57,268 nt of DNA from Thiotrichaceae bacterium UBA973 (GTDB lineage Bacteria; Pseudomonadota; Gammaproteobacteria; Eutrophobiales; Eutrophobiaceae): contig DBBX01000022.1 of NCBI GenBank assembly GCA_002292815.1, positions 1 to 57,268 on the forward strand. Reading direction: 5' to 3'. Shown in pieces: positions 34,796 through 43,897 of this stretch (position 1 is the first letter of the stretch; each line of letters begins with the position of its first letter). The notes under the pieces are model-generated. The model made no database searches, was not told the DNA's origin, and was given only the letters and a program-made list of their open reading frames with translations. The translations under genes were made by a program, and so were the position numbers.

Positions 34796-35134
34796 TTAAT
34801 CTTTTTTGCTTAAGCTAGATTCCAGAATTATACCATCAGGATGATCAAGCTGTATCGATTGCAGGTGATGACCTATCACATAGACGGTACCGTTAAAACG
34901 GTTTTGGCCATCTGGACTGAATTCAAAATGAAAATAGCGGTGAAATGCAAAATTGCCAGAAAAATCACGACCGGGCTTAATAGATATCATCGCCACAGAT
35001 TCATCCAGGAACTGGTAGTTAATATCGCGACAATAACGACGTGAACGCTTCACCGCAAGTTCGCGTGCACGTAAGGCATCTTGCCAAAACCAGACAGCAA
35101 GGCCCAGTATGGCGAGGAAAATAATTTCATTCAT
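34796..35134 (-). CDS. DUF3301 membrane-anchored protein
   Basis: A 112-aa protein with an N-terminal TM helix (about 3-18, ending WFWQDALRARELA) and a beta-rich cytosolic part (RRYCRDINYQFLDESVA; FHFEFSPDGQNRFNGTVYV). These are the hallmarks of DUF3301, which is common in gammaproteobacteria. Its function is unknown. It is the middle gene of the yajQ-apbE cluster. Confidence 0.85.
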   Translation of the reverse strand: MNEIIFLAILGLAVWFWQDALRARELAVKRSRRYCRDINYQFLDESVAMISIKPGRDFSGNFAFHRYFHFEFSPDGQNRFNGTVYVIGHHLQSIQLDHPDGIILESSLSKKD

Positions 35135-35174
35135 ATTTTGTCATCTCTGAAAATTATAATTTATATAAGCTCGC

Positions 35175-36188
35175 TTAGTGAGTTAGATAAGGCTGAAAAT
35201 GTTCATTGTAACGTTCCTCAAAGCCTGAGTTAGTCTTGATGATCATAAATAGTGCAACACCAATATCATTTGCTAATGCCAATGATTTCTCCGGCCCCGA
35301 TACCATAAAGGCCGTTGCCAGTGCATCTGCATGCATTGCAGAGCTGTGAAGTACTGTGACAGCAGCTAGCGTGTGAGTGATAGGACTACCCGTTAGCGGA
35401 TTAATCGTATGTGAATAACGAATACCATCTTTTTCAAAATAATTACGGTAATCTCCTGATGACGCCATGGCGATATTATCGAGGCTAACTATGCGTTGCA
35501 CCGAGCGTTTCAAAGGATTGGCTTGCTCGATACCGATTTGCCATGCTTGCTGCTTTGCGTTCGTTCCTTTACCGATGAGCTCGCCACCGATCTCTACCAG
35601 ATAGTCTGTAACACCCCATTCATCGAGATATTGCGCGATCTTATCTATAGCAAAACCTTTCGCAATGCCGGCTAAATCAATTGTGACAACGGGATCGGAT
35701 TTAGAGATGCGATGCGATGATTCATCAAAGTCTAATTTTTCATAGCCGGTATGCTGCTTTATCGATTGTATTACTGAATCAGAAGGGGTGTCTCGGGTAT
35801 ACGGGGCAGGGCCGAACCCCCATAGGTTTACCAGTGGACCAACCGTTATATCGAAAGCACCATTACTTATTAAACTAAGCTGGTTTCCATGTTCGATAAC
35901 TCGATACAGATCTGCAGATAAGACTTGCCAATCAGTTGTCCTGGATTGGTTAAAAAGAGATAGTTCTGAATCATCAATATAGGTCGACATTGCTTGATTG
36001 ATATCGGCTAGTATCTTTTCGATATTTCTGTGTACTGTATTTTTATCAAGAGCTATTCCATTAAGTACTATCTTAATAGAATAGCTTGTGCCCATAGTCA
36101 GACCGTTGATGACCATCAGTTCTTTATTCAAGTTTTGGCAAGCGCATAAACTTGTTAACAAGATGATAATCAGAAAAACTTTCTGCAT
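35175..36188 (-). CDS. apbE: FAD:protein FMN transferase ApbE
   Basis: The 337-aa lipoprotein (lipobox LCAC, Cys 17) has the ApbE motifs MGTSYSIK, IDLAGIAKGFAID, SSGDYRNYF, HTINPLTGSP and HADALATAFMV. ApbE attaches FMN covalently to periplasmic-side proteins such as RnfG/NqrC-type subunits. No such partner is in the window. It is 40 bp upstream of the DUF3301 gene on the same strand. Confidence 0.93.
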   Translation of the reverse strand: MQKVFLIIILLTSLCACQNLNKELMVINGLTMGTSYSIKIVLNGIALDKNTVHRNIEKILADINQAMSTYIDDSELSLFNQSRTTDWQVLSADLYRVIEHGNQLSLISNGAFDITVGPLVNLWGFGPAPYTRDTPSDSVIQSIKQHTGYEKLDFDESSHRISKSDPVVTIDLAGIAKGFAIDKIAQYLDEWGVTDYLVEIGGELIGKGTNAKQQAWQIGIEQANPLKRSVQRIVSLDNIAMASSGDYRNYFEKDGIRYSHTINPLTGSPITHTLAAVTVLHSSAMHADALATAFMVSGPEKSLALANDIGVALFMIIKTNSGFEERYNEHFQPYLTH

Positions 36189-36252
36189 AAAATTATTTAA
36201 TTATTATATCTGTATTGGCCACTATTATATTTCTTGATTATATCTATGCTTT

Positions 36253-38109
36253 TTAGTGCGACTGCCTAACCCCATAAAGCTTCGCGTATAGACCATCTTG
36301 GGAAAGCAATTCGCGATGTGTGCCTTGTTCACCAATAGTGCCAGCTTCAAAGACATAAACATGATTGGCTTGTTTTATTGCACTTAATCTATGCGCAACA
36401 ATTATAGTTGTTTTATTGCTCAGGAAATCAGCAAGTGCGGTATGCAGGTGGTATTCGGTTTCAGCATCTAATGCTGATGTCGCTTCATCCAGGATGACGA
36501 CCTTGGGATCGCTTAAGACCATGCGAGCAATCGCGAGTCGCTGACGTTGCCCTCCAGATAATCTAATGCCTTGTCGACCGACTATGGTGTCCAGTTTGTT
36601 GGGTAATTGTTCTACGGTCTCTTTTAATTGCGCAATCTCGAGTGCGTGCCATAATTGTTTCTCTTCAAGTTCACGTCCCAAGGTTAAATTAATTCTGACA
36701 GTATCATTGAACAGTGCCGGATGTTGTAAGACAGTGGCAACGTTTTCGCGCACAATATCCAGCCCAATCTGCTTTACCGAAACGCCGTCATAAAAGATGT
36801 CGCCGCTCTTTGCCGGGTATAAGCCAATTAATACTTGTACTAATGTAGATTTACCACCACCACTAGCTCCGACGAGTGCAACTTTTTCGCCCGGTTCAAT
36901 AGTGAGGTTAATACCATTTAAAACGTCTGAGTTACCGTTGTCGCCATTAGTGCCATAAGAAAAATGAAGGTCAGCGATATTAATACCCACTGTGTTTTTG
37001 TTCTCAAACGGATCAGTGATATGCGGATAATCAGGTTCCAGTTCAAGTTTATTTAATTCATTGATGCGACTCAATGCGGCCTTGGCATTATAAAAGGCAT
37101 ATTGAATATTCAGTACTTCCTGTACCGGACCCATCATGAACCAGAGATAACCGAATACAGCAAACATCTGACCAATAGTTAATCCAGAAAAAACAACCAT
37201 CATCATTGCTACTGCACGGAAGATATCAAAACCAAATAGAAAGACAACAAAACTTAAACGGCCTGCGGCATCACTTTTCCAGGCAAAGGCAATACCGTGA
37301 TCTTTGACCACGCTTGCTTGTTCAATAATATGTTTTAAATAATGCTTTTCCCTGTTGCTGGCTCGTATCTGATGAATAGAGTCCAGTGTTTCTACTAAAG
37401 ACTGTTGAAAAACGGCAAAGGCAGAATTTTCATTTTTCTTTAATTCTTTAACACGCTTGCCTAACACCGTCGTAAAATAAATTACGATTGGATTGGCGAA
37501 GAGTATCAATACCGCAATTTGCCAATGCATAATAAGTAGAATTATGGCAACACCGACTATTGTCAGAGTGGCGACTAATAATTTACTAACGGTTGATCCG
37601 ACAAAATCATCGACAGTTGCCAGATCCGTTACAAAATAAGAAGCGACTGTACCACTGCCGAGTGTTTCGTATTCAGACATGGACACTTTATTGAGACGTG
37701 TGAGTAGCGTGCGTCGAATAAGAAAAATGACATCTTTAGCAATTATAGTAAATTGTCTTGTTTGAAAAACATTCAAAACTAATGCTGTGAGACGCAAGCA
37801 TAATGTCATGATTAGAATAATTGATATATACAACACTGGTCCATGCCAGACAGAAGGGGTAATAGCGTTTATAGAATTAACGACTACACCGGGTTGATTT
37901 AATAACACTTCATCAACTAATAACGGCATTAATAACGGCACAGGTACGCTTGCCAGTGTCGCAATGACGGCAATAATATTTGCCATGATCAACTGACGTT
38001 TATGTTGTTTTGCGACTTCGAGAATATATTGCCAGTTATATTCTCTTACATCATCACTGGTGTCAGTTTGTTCCGTTGCATGCTGTTTTGACTCTAGTGT
38101 TGTAGACAT
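36253..38109 (-). CDS. ABC transporter, fused permease and ATPase
   Basis: A 618-aa half-transporter with six TM helices (about 40-335) and an ATPase domain (about 370-610). The ATPase has Walker A GASGGGKST, signature LSGGQRQR, Walker B VVILDEATSALD and H-loop IVAHRLS. It resembles MsbA/lipid- or drug-type exporters; the substrate is unknown. It lies 3 bp after srkA. It has no link in sequence to the distant ABC-less export cassette at the left end. Confidence 0.92.
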   Translation of the reverse strand: MSTTLESKQHATEQTDTSDDVREYNWQYILEVAKQHKRQLIMANIIAVIATLASVPVPLLMPLLVDEVLLNQPGVVVNSINAITPSVWHGPVLYISIILIMTLCLRLTALVLNVFQTRQFTIIAKDVIFLIRRTLLTRLNKVSMSEYETLGSGTVASYFVTDLATVDDFVGSTVSKLLVATLTIVGVAIILLIMHWQIAVLILFANPIVIYFTTVLGKRVKELKKNENSAFAVFQQSLVETLDSIHQIRASNREKHYLKHIIEQASVVKDHGIAFAWKSDAAGRLSFVVFLFGFDIFRAVAMMMVVFSGLTIGQMFAVFGYLWFMMGPVQEVLNIQYAFYNAKAALSRINELNKLELEPDYPHITDPFENKNTVGINIADLHFSYGTNGDNGNSDVLNGINLTIEPGEKVALVGASGGGKSTLVQVLIGLYPAKSGDIFYDGVSVKQIGLDIVRENVATVLQHPALFNDTVRINLTLGRELEEKQLWHALEIAQLKETVEQLPNKLDTIVGRQGIRLSGGQRQRLAIARMVLSDPKVVILDEATSALDAETEYHLHTALADFLSNKTTIIVAHRLSAIKQANHVYVFEAGTIGEQGTHRELLSQDGLYAKLYGVRQSH

Positions 38110-38112
38110 AAT

Positions 38113-39111
38113 TCAATAACGTTTCCAGACCAGCGCTGGTTCCTCCATTAACGAGGCTTGTTCTCGTAAAGCCAGAATTTGTTCTTCCCAATAGTTTTGT
38201 GTATTAAAAAATGGAAAAGCGATGGGAAATGCCGGATCCTCCCAACGTGCAGCTAGCCATGCCGAATAATGAATCAGGCGCATGGTTCTAAGAGCCTCGA
38301 TTAAATACAACTCGCGTGCTTCAAAATCTCGAAACTCTGTATAACCTTCCATAAAATCATTGAGTCCCATAGTCATATAGTTACGATCACCCGACAGGAA
38401 CATCCATATGTCCTGTACAGCCGGACCTGATCGAGAATCATCAAAATCAACGATATAAAAATTTTCATCACGAACTAAAATATTTCCCTGATGGCAATCA
38501 CCATGCAGCCTTAATGTTTTGTAGTCGCCGGTTTGTTCATAGCAGTGCTTGATTCTAATAATAAGGTCTTCACAAAGTGTTGAATAGGCTGGTTCCAGGT
38601 AGTCAGGGATAAAATCATTTTCTAATAAGTATTGAACCGGTTTTACAGCAAAGTCTTCAACATTAATGCTGGGCCGTGACTTAAAGTCGCTGGTCTCACC
38701 AATATTATGTATCTGAGCTAAAATTCTTCCTAGTTGCAACAAGTGTTCTGGGTTATCCAGTTCGGGCGCATATCCGCCAAAACGGGGATAGATTGAAAAC
38801 CGATACTCGCCATAGTTAAATAAGGTTTCATTATCTATGGCGATAGGCGCAACCACTGGTATTTCTGCCTTTGCCAATTCCAGCATTAAGGTATGCTCTT
38901 CTCTGATCATGCCATCAGTCCAGCGGCCAGCGCGATAAAATTTGGCAATAATGGGCAATTCATCTTCAATACCCACCTGATATACACGGTTTTCATAGCT
39001 ATTGAGTGCGAGTATTCTGCCATCAGAGACGTAATCTAATGATTCAATCGCATGAATAATCATATCTGGATCGAGCAGGCTGTAACTGTGCAGGTTTGTT
39101 TCTTTAGTCAT
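38113..39111 (-). CDS. srkA: stress response kinase SrkA (YihE)
   Basis: A 332-aa protein kinase-like/APH-fold enzyme with LNSYENRVYQVG, KFYRAGRWTDGMIREEH, the catalytic loop LHGDCHQGNIL and the metal motif VDFDDSRSGP. E. coli SrkA protects against stress-induced death. I chose ATG 39111 because the product then aligns with the E. coli N-terminus; an upstream GTG (39135) would add eight residues. Confidence 0.92.
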   Translation of the reverse strand: MTKETNLHSYSLLDPDMIIHAIESLDYVSDGRILALNSYENRVYQVGIEDELPIIAKFYRAGRWTDGMIREEHTLMLELAKAEIPVVAPIAIDNETLFNYGEYRFSIYPRFGGYAPELDNPEHLLQLGRILAQIHNIGETSDFKSRPSINVEDFAVKPVQYLLENDFIPDYLEPAYSTLCEDLIIRIKHCYEQTGDYKTLRLHGDCHQGNILVRDENFYIVDFDDSRSGPAVQDIWMFLSGDRNYMTMGLNDFMEGYTEFRDFEARELYLIEALRTMRLIHYSAWLAARWEDPAFPIAFPFFNTQNYWEEQILALREQASLMEEPALVWKRY

Positions 39112-39232
39112 GATCAAGAGTCTATCAGATGTCACACATATCGAGTTTTATAATAATTATTTACTATACAAAACAGGGTGCTACAAGCTAAGCTTTTTAA
39201 ATAAGATTTAGTCGCAGGAAGATTTTGACTAC

Positions 39233-40489
39233 ATGAATGTTCAGTTATCTGTACTAACAAGTGATGCTAATGCCGGGGATGTCGACGCCCAGCTTCAATT
39301 AGCCGATCTTTATGAGAACGGTATAGGTGTTCCGCTAAACCCGGGACAAGCTGCATATTGGTATCGTAATGCCGCTGAACAAGGATCAAGCAAGGCGCAA
39401 TCGCGTCTTGGTCAAATGTATTTACGCGGTATTGGTGTTCCCGAAGATCACGAACAGGCTGCCAACTATCTAAGCCAATCAGCGCAAAAAGGTAATGTCA
39501 TTGCACAGGCTAATTTGGCATGGTGTTATCAGCACGGGCTTGGAATGGAAAAAGATTATACGCAGGCCTTTGAGTGGTATCTTAAATCAGCAGAACAAGG
39601 CCATGCAGGAGCACGTTACAATTTGGCATTCATGTATTCCAAAGGCATTGGGATACCAAGAAACGATGTTGAGGCCTTGAAGTGGTATTTACGTGCTGCA
39701 GAACAAGGGCACATGAAGGCTCAACTTAATGTTGGTTTAATGTTGGCACAGGGAGAGGGCACCGAGAAAAATGAAGCAGAAGCCGCCCGTTGGTATCAGG
39801 AAGCCGCTAATCAGGGTTATGCCAAGGCGCAATACAATCTCGCCTTGATGTATGGTGGTGGTATTGGTGTACCGCAGGATGATGAACAGGCATTTAAGTG
39901 GCATAAACTCGCTGCGAGACAAGGCTATGCACGTGCACAATTCAATATGGGGCTTTTCTATATCAATGGATTAGGTGTGCCGCAGGATTTTAAAGCGGCT
40001 GAAGAATGTTTTCAATTAGCCGCGAAACAATCCTACGCAAAAGCAAACTATCAGCTCGGAAAGCTCCACGCCTTTGGTCTTGGTGTGTCATTAAACGAAT
40101 TAGAAGCAGCTAAATATTATCGCATAGCTGCGGAGACGGGCTATGTTAAGGCGCAGTATCGTTTGGGGCATCTTTATGTCAGTGGTTCAGGTGTGCATAA
40201 AGATGAAACGATTGCATGCTCATGGTTTGAAAAAGCAGCAAGGCAAGGCTTTCAAAAAGCGCAGCATATGATGGGTGTACGATACGTGAAAGGTTTAGGC
40301 GTTGAAAAGGATTATGTGCGTGCTTATGCCTGGTTGTTATTAGCGAATGATGCGGGTGATCCGAATATTCATGAGGCATTAGAACGTGTGCGTGATAAAT
40401 TATCTGAAGGGCAAGTGACGGAAGCTGAGGTGCTAGTCACCGAGTTTAGTCAGGCTTATAAAAGGATCGAAAGACGAACGACGGTTTAA
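39233..40489 (+). CDS. Sel1-repeat protein, ten tandem repeats
   Basis: The 418-aa protein is almost entirely ten Sel1-type (SLR/TPR-like) repeats. Each is close to 36 residues (pattern G-x-A-K-A-Q-x-x-L-G-x-x-Y-x-x-G-x-G-V ... A-A-x-x-W-Y-x-x-A-A-x-Q), covering about residues 10-372, plus a C-terminal helical tail. There is no signal peptide, so a cytosolic scaffold or adaptor is likely. The partner is unknown. It diverges from srkA. Confidence 0.9.
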   Translation: MNVQLSVLTSDANAGDVDAQLQLADLYENGIGVPLNPGQAAYWYRNAAEQGSSKAQSRLGQMYLRGIGVPEDHEQAANYLSQSAQKGNVIAQANLAWCYQHGLGMEKDYTQAFEWYLKSAEQGHAGARYNLAFMYSKGIGIPRNDVEALKWYLRAAEQGHMKAQLNVGLMLAQGEGTEKNEAEAARWYQEAANQGYAKAQYNLALMYGGGIGVPQDDEQAFKWHKLAARQGYARAQFNMGLFYINGLGVPQDFKAAEECFQLAAKQSYAKANYQLGKLHAFGLGVSLNELEAAKYYRIAAETGYVKAQYRLGHLYVSGSGVHKDETIACSWFEKAARQGFQKAQHMMGVRYVKGLGVEKDYVRAYAWLLLANDAGDPNIHEALERVRDKLSEGQVTEAEVLVTEFSQAYKRIERRTTV

Positions 40490-40490
40490 G

Positions 40491-41933
40491 TTACAATGCG
40501 GGTGATGTGATTTTTAATTTTTCCAATTGCAAAGGTTTGTCGAGTTTTTCCAGTATTTCTTCTTGTTGATACAAGCGTAAAATATCGTAATAACGTCTTA
40601 TTCTTCTGACAAATGCCACAGGTTCATGTCCTCTGGCATAACCGTATTTAGTTTTTTGGTGCCATTCTTCTTGACTGAGTTTTGGCAGATGTTTTTCAAC
40701 ATCTATCCACAGATTAGGATTGTCTCCAAGCGATTCAGTAAGAACGCGGGCATCCTCTAAGTGGCCTAAACCAACATTGTATGCTGCTAATGACATCCAG
40801 GAACGATCAGGCTCCTTAATTCTTTCAGGCAAAGATGCTTTTAATATGTTCAGATATTTTGCACCACCCATAATACTCTGTTCTGGATTCAGGCGATCTT
40901 TGACCCCTACACGTTTGGCCGTATCTTGAGTCAGCATCATTAAACCTCGAACACCGGTATGCGAACGTGCTTCATTATCCCAATGTGATTCCTGATAACT
41001 AACGGCAGCTAGAAAACGTTCATCAAAATCATTATCTATCGCTGCCTTCTTAAAGTAAGACCTATATTGCGGTAACCTTTCTTTGATGAGTTTTAGATAA
41101 TGGCGACTGTCAGTATAATTAAAGGCATTTAGATGCCGATAATAAGTATTGTATCGCTGCTCCAGTTTGCCACTTTGTTTATAGCTATTTACGAATTTGT
41201 CTATAGAATTTGACAGAGAAACATCATCACTCTTGTAGCTAAGCCAACGCGATTGGTATTGCTTTGACAAGGTAAACGCTATCTTGACCTCAGGAAAGAG
41301 ATAACGGTAATACCTATAAACATCAGCGCTGATAACGCTGAGTTTGAAATTATCTTTATGCACCTGTTCCAGTACTTGCCTGTTGTTACCATTAGGTAGT
41401 TCCAGCCAATAAAGCGACGGATATTCTGATTTTAGATGCGACAATACTAAAGCAGGTATACTGCCTTTGGCGACGATAACAGTACTGGGTGTAATGTCAT
41501 CGACTGATTTTGGCAAAATGTTTTTTCGATTTCCTACGATATACCATTCATCCTCCTCATAGGATGTGCTCCCGATTATGTTTTCGTCTGGATAGTCAGG
41601 CGAATTACCTGCAATGCCAATATGTGCCTTACCTTGTTTTAACTTGGTAATGATTTCAAGGATGGTATTTGCATGGATGATTTCTAGCGAAGCACCGATA
41701 GATTTAGCGTAACTGGCTATAATTTCATAATCATACCCTTTAATGAGTGACTCATCAGGGAAGTAAAGTGGTGGTGTAGTAATTAGCGCGACCCTAAGTG
41801 TGCCGCGGGATTTAATTCGTTCGAGTTGAGATAAATCATCTGAACAAGCAGTCAGGCTTGCCAATAGGCAAATAAATAGGCAGATAGATGACCAGGAAGC
41901 GAAGATATGTATTGACCTATTATTGATGACCAT
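40491..41933 (-). CDS. mltF: membrane-bound lytic murein transglycosylase MltF
   Basis: The 480-aa protein has a signal sequence with lipobox-like LTAC, a type 3 solute-binding domain (about 38-265; GTLRVALITTPPLYF, KGYDYEII) and an SLT transglycosylase domain (about 290-440) with catalytic Glu in YQESHWD, then GLMMLTQDTA and AYNVGLGH. It cleaves peptidoglycan strands at the outer membrane. Convergent with the Sel1 gene, it ends 1 bp after that gene's stop. Confidence 0.93.
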   Translation of the reverse strand: MVINNRSIHIFASWSSICLFICLLASLTACSDDLSQLERIKSRGTLRVALITTPPLYFPDESLIKGYDYEIIASYAKSIGASLEIIHANTILEIITKLKQGKAHIGIAGNSPDYPDENIIGSTSYEEDEWYIVGNRKNILPKSVDDITPSTVIVAKGSIPALVLSHLKSEYPSLYWLELPNGNNRQVLEQVHKDNFKLSVISADVYRYYRYLFPEVKIAFTLSKQYQSRWLSYKSDDVSLSNSIDKFVNSYKQSGKLEQRYNTYYRHLNAFNYTDSRHYLKLIKERLPQYRSYFKKAAIDNDFDERFLAAVSYQESHWDNEARSHTGVRGLMMLTQDTAKRVGVKDRLNPEQSIMGGAKYLNILKASLPERIKEPDRSWMSLAAYNVGLGHLEDARVLTESLGDNPNLWIDVEKHLPKLSQEEWHQKTKYGYARGHEPVAFVRRIRRYYDILRLYQQEEILEKLDKPLQLEKLKITSPAL

Positions 41934-42054
41934 GATGTTAGTATATTTGTTAAATGACTCTCAATTAGTCAGACTTAAATCGACTATGTTCACATTCCAA
42001 AGCAGTCTGGTATATCATGATGCCTACAATACTTTAAAAACAGTAATAATAAAC

Positions 42055-42741
42055 GTGTTTCGTCCTTTACAAATAATCTCATTTTTATGCCTGCTTAGTG
42101 TCTGCCACGCTAATTACGCAGAGACCTTGCCTGTCGAAAGTTTCGACGAAATAGCGGTCAATACCTTCTGGGATGAACTCTATGCCAATGGCGGTTGGTC
42201 CCTATATTGTGGTTATCGCTTCGACCCCTCAGCGGCATTAACCGAAGATCGATTATTTGTGATTGAACAGATCTATCCGGCAAGTTGGATGTTGAAACAC
42301 ATGAAGTGTGATAGTCGTCGACAATGTCGGCTCAATGAAAAGTCACGCTTTACCCGTATGGAAGCTGACATGCATAATCTTTATCCTGTCTGGCAGGCGG
42401 TAGATGTGGCACGACGCAATAGCAGTTTTGGCATGATTGACGGGGAGGATTGGCGTTACCAAAATTGTGATTTTGAACGTAATCATGACATCACCGAACC
42501 TAGACCTATAGCGCGTGGTAATATTGCCCGTGCAATTTTTTATATGCACACTCAATATGGGGTGCCTGTAGCAAAGGACATGCTGGATGAATTAAAACGA
42601 TGGAATCGACTCGACCCGCCTAGTAATCAAGAGATATTGCGCAATAATCTAATCGAAGAACTACAGGGTAATCGCAATACATATATTGATAACCCAACGC
42701 AGGCAGAGCAGATTTTGACTAAGTGGTTGGCTGAAGAATAA
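42055..42741 (+). CDS. endonuclease I (EndA/NucM) family protein
   Basis: The mature part has the endonuclease I pattern EADMHNLYPVWQAVDVARRNSSFG and, later, RGNIARAIFYMHTQYG (the EGDLHNL and RGDIAR boxes of EndA), with cysteines likely paired. These are periplasmic or secreted DNases. The open frame extends to 41923. GTG 42055 begins a good signal peptide (VFRPLQIISFLCLLSVCHA) and gives 228 residues; ATG 41986 is an alternative. It diverges from mltF and converges on egtD. Confidence 0.8.
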   Translation: MFRPLQIISFLCLLSVCHANYAETLPVESFDEIAVNTFWDELYANGGWSLYCGYRFDPSAALTEDRLFVIEQIYPASWMLKHMKCDSRRQCRLNEKSRFTRMEADMHNLYPVWQAVDVARRNSSFGMIDGEDWRYQNCDFERNHDITEPRPIARGNIARAIFYMHTQYGVPVAKDMLDELKRWNRLDPPSNQEILRNNLIEELQGNRNTYIDNPTQAEQILTKWLAEE

Positions 42742-42756
42742 TTGATTCAGTTGGTG

Positions 42757-43752
42757 TTATTTTGAAGCCAAAACCAAAGAGAAATATTCATTCTCATCTT
42801 CGTAATGATCGGTAATTGAGAAATCAGCCTGCTTAAGCATTTCCTCAATACCGGTATGAGTATATTTCTGACTGATCTCGGTTAATATCTCATCACCACG
42901 AACAAATTGGATCGATTCACCTAATTCATCGATGTGGACATGCTGATCAGTATTGGAAATCAGCCGCATCTCGATTCTTTCTTTATCGGCATTGAAGGTA
43001 GCCGAGTGCGTAAATTCCGTGGTGTTAAAATTCGCATTTAATTCACGGTTTAATACATGCAGGACATTCAAATTAAATTCTGCAGTGATCCCCTCAGCAT
43101 CATTATAAGCGGCATGTAAAATATGATTTTCTTTTACACGGTCAACACCAATTAATAAATGATCGCCATAACGCATCGCCTTATAGACCTCTTTTATAAA
43201 GTCCCGCGCATCGACGTGTTCAAAATTGCCAATCGTACTACCGAGGAAAACAAACAAATGTGAGCCTTGTGCAGCAGGCAAATTCCCGAGGCCGCCATGA
43301 TAATCGCCCAATAACGGTTTTAGCCCTAACCAATCATATTCTGCAGATAGTTTTTGGGCCGCTTCAATCAACACCTCTTCACATACATCTAATGGTGCAT
43401 AGATACAGTCTTGCGAGGTCTCTTGACATGCATCAAACAATCGCCTTGTTTTGACTGCATAACCACTACCCAGCTCAAGTATCTGATCCGGTGTCGTTTT
43501 ATTGATAATATCAACCGCATATCTGGATAATAGGTGGTTTTCAGTACGCGTCGGGTAATACTCTGGTGTTGAACAAATCTGGTCAAACAACTCAGAACCG
43601 CGTTCATCATAGAAGTATTTTGGGGACAAACTACGGGGTGTAGTTAACAGCGATTCACGCACGTCATCCACCATGCCCGGGATAATCCGTGTCGGCATGA
43701 TGGGGGTACAGACAACTTCTTCCTGTTGTGTCTTGTAATTAGGTATTTGCAT
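42757..43752 (-). CDS. egtD: L-histidine N(alpha)-methyltransferase EgtD
   Basis: The 331-aa protein shows the EgtD hallmarks: LSPKYFYDERGSELFDQI, SAM loop LELGSGYAVKTR, FLGSTIGNFE, YNDAEGITAEFNLN. EgtD trimethylates histidine to hercynine in ergothioneine synthesis. The expected EgtB partner is not in the window on either side. I chose ATG 43752 over an upstream in-frame TTG. Confidence 0.93.
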   Translation of the reverse strand: MQIPNYKTQQEEVVCTPIMPTRIIPGMVDDVRESLLTTPRSLSPKYFYDERGSELFDQICSTPEYYPTRTENHLLSRYAVDIINKTTPDQILELGSGYAVKTRRLFDACQETSQDCIYAPLDVCEEVLIEAAQKLSAEYDWLGLKPLLGDYHGGLGNLPAAQGSHLFVFLGSTIGNFEHVDARDFIKEVYKAMRYGDHLLIGVDRVKENHILHAAYNDAEGITAEFNLNVLHVLNRELNANFNTTEFTHSATFNADKERIEMRLISNTDQHVHIDELGESIQFVRGDEILTEISQKYTHTGIEEMLKQADFSITDHYEDENEYFSLVLASK

Positions 43753-43897
43753 AAGGATCTCTGCAATTAGCAAGAGAAATATATTATTCAGGTTTAGGAC
43801 ACAAGATTAACATTGTCAGTTTATAATGCCAATGTGACTTATCGATGTCAGATAAGTTTAACTTTATTTAAATCACATAAGGTGACATTCATCATAT

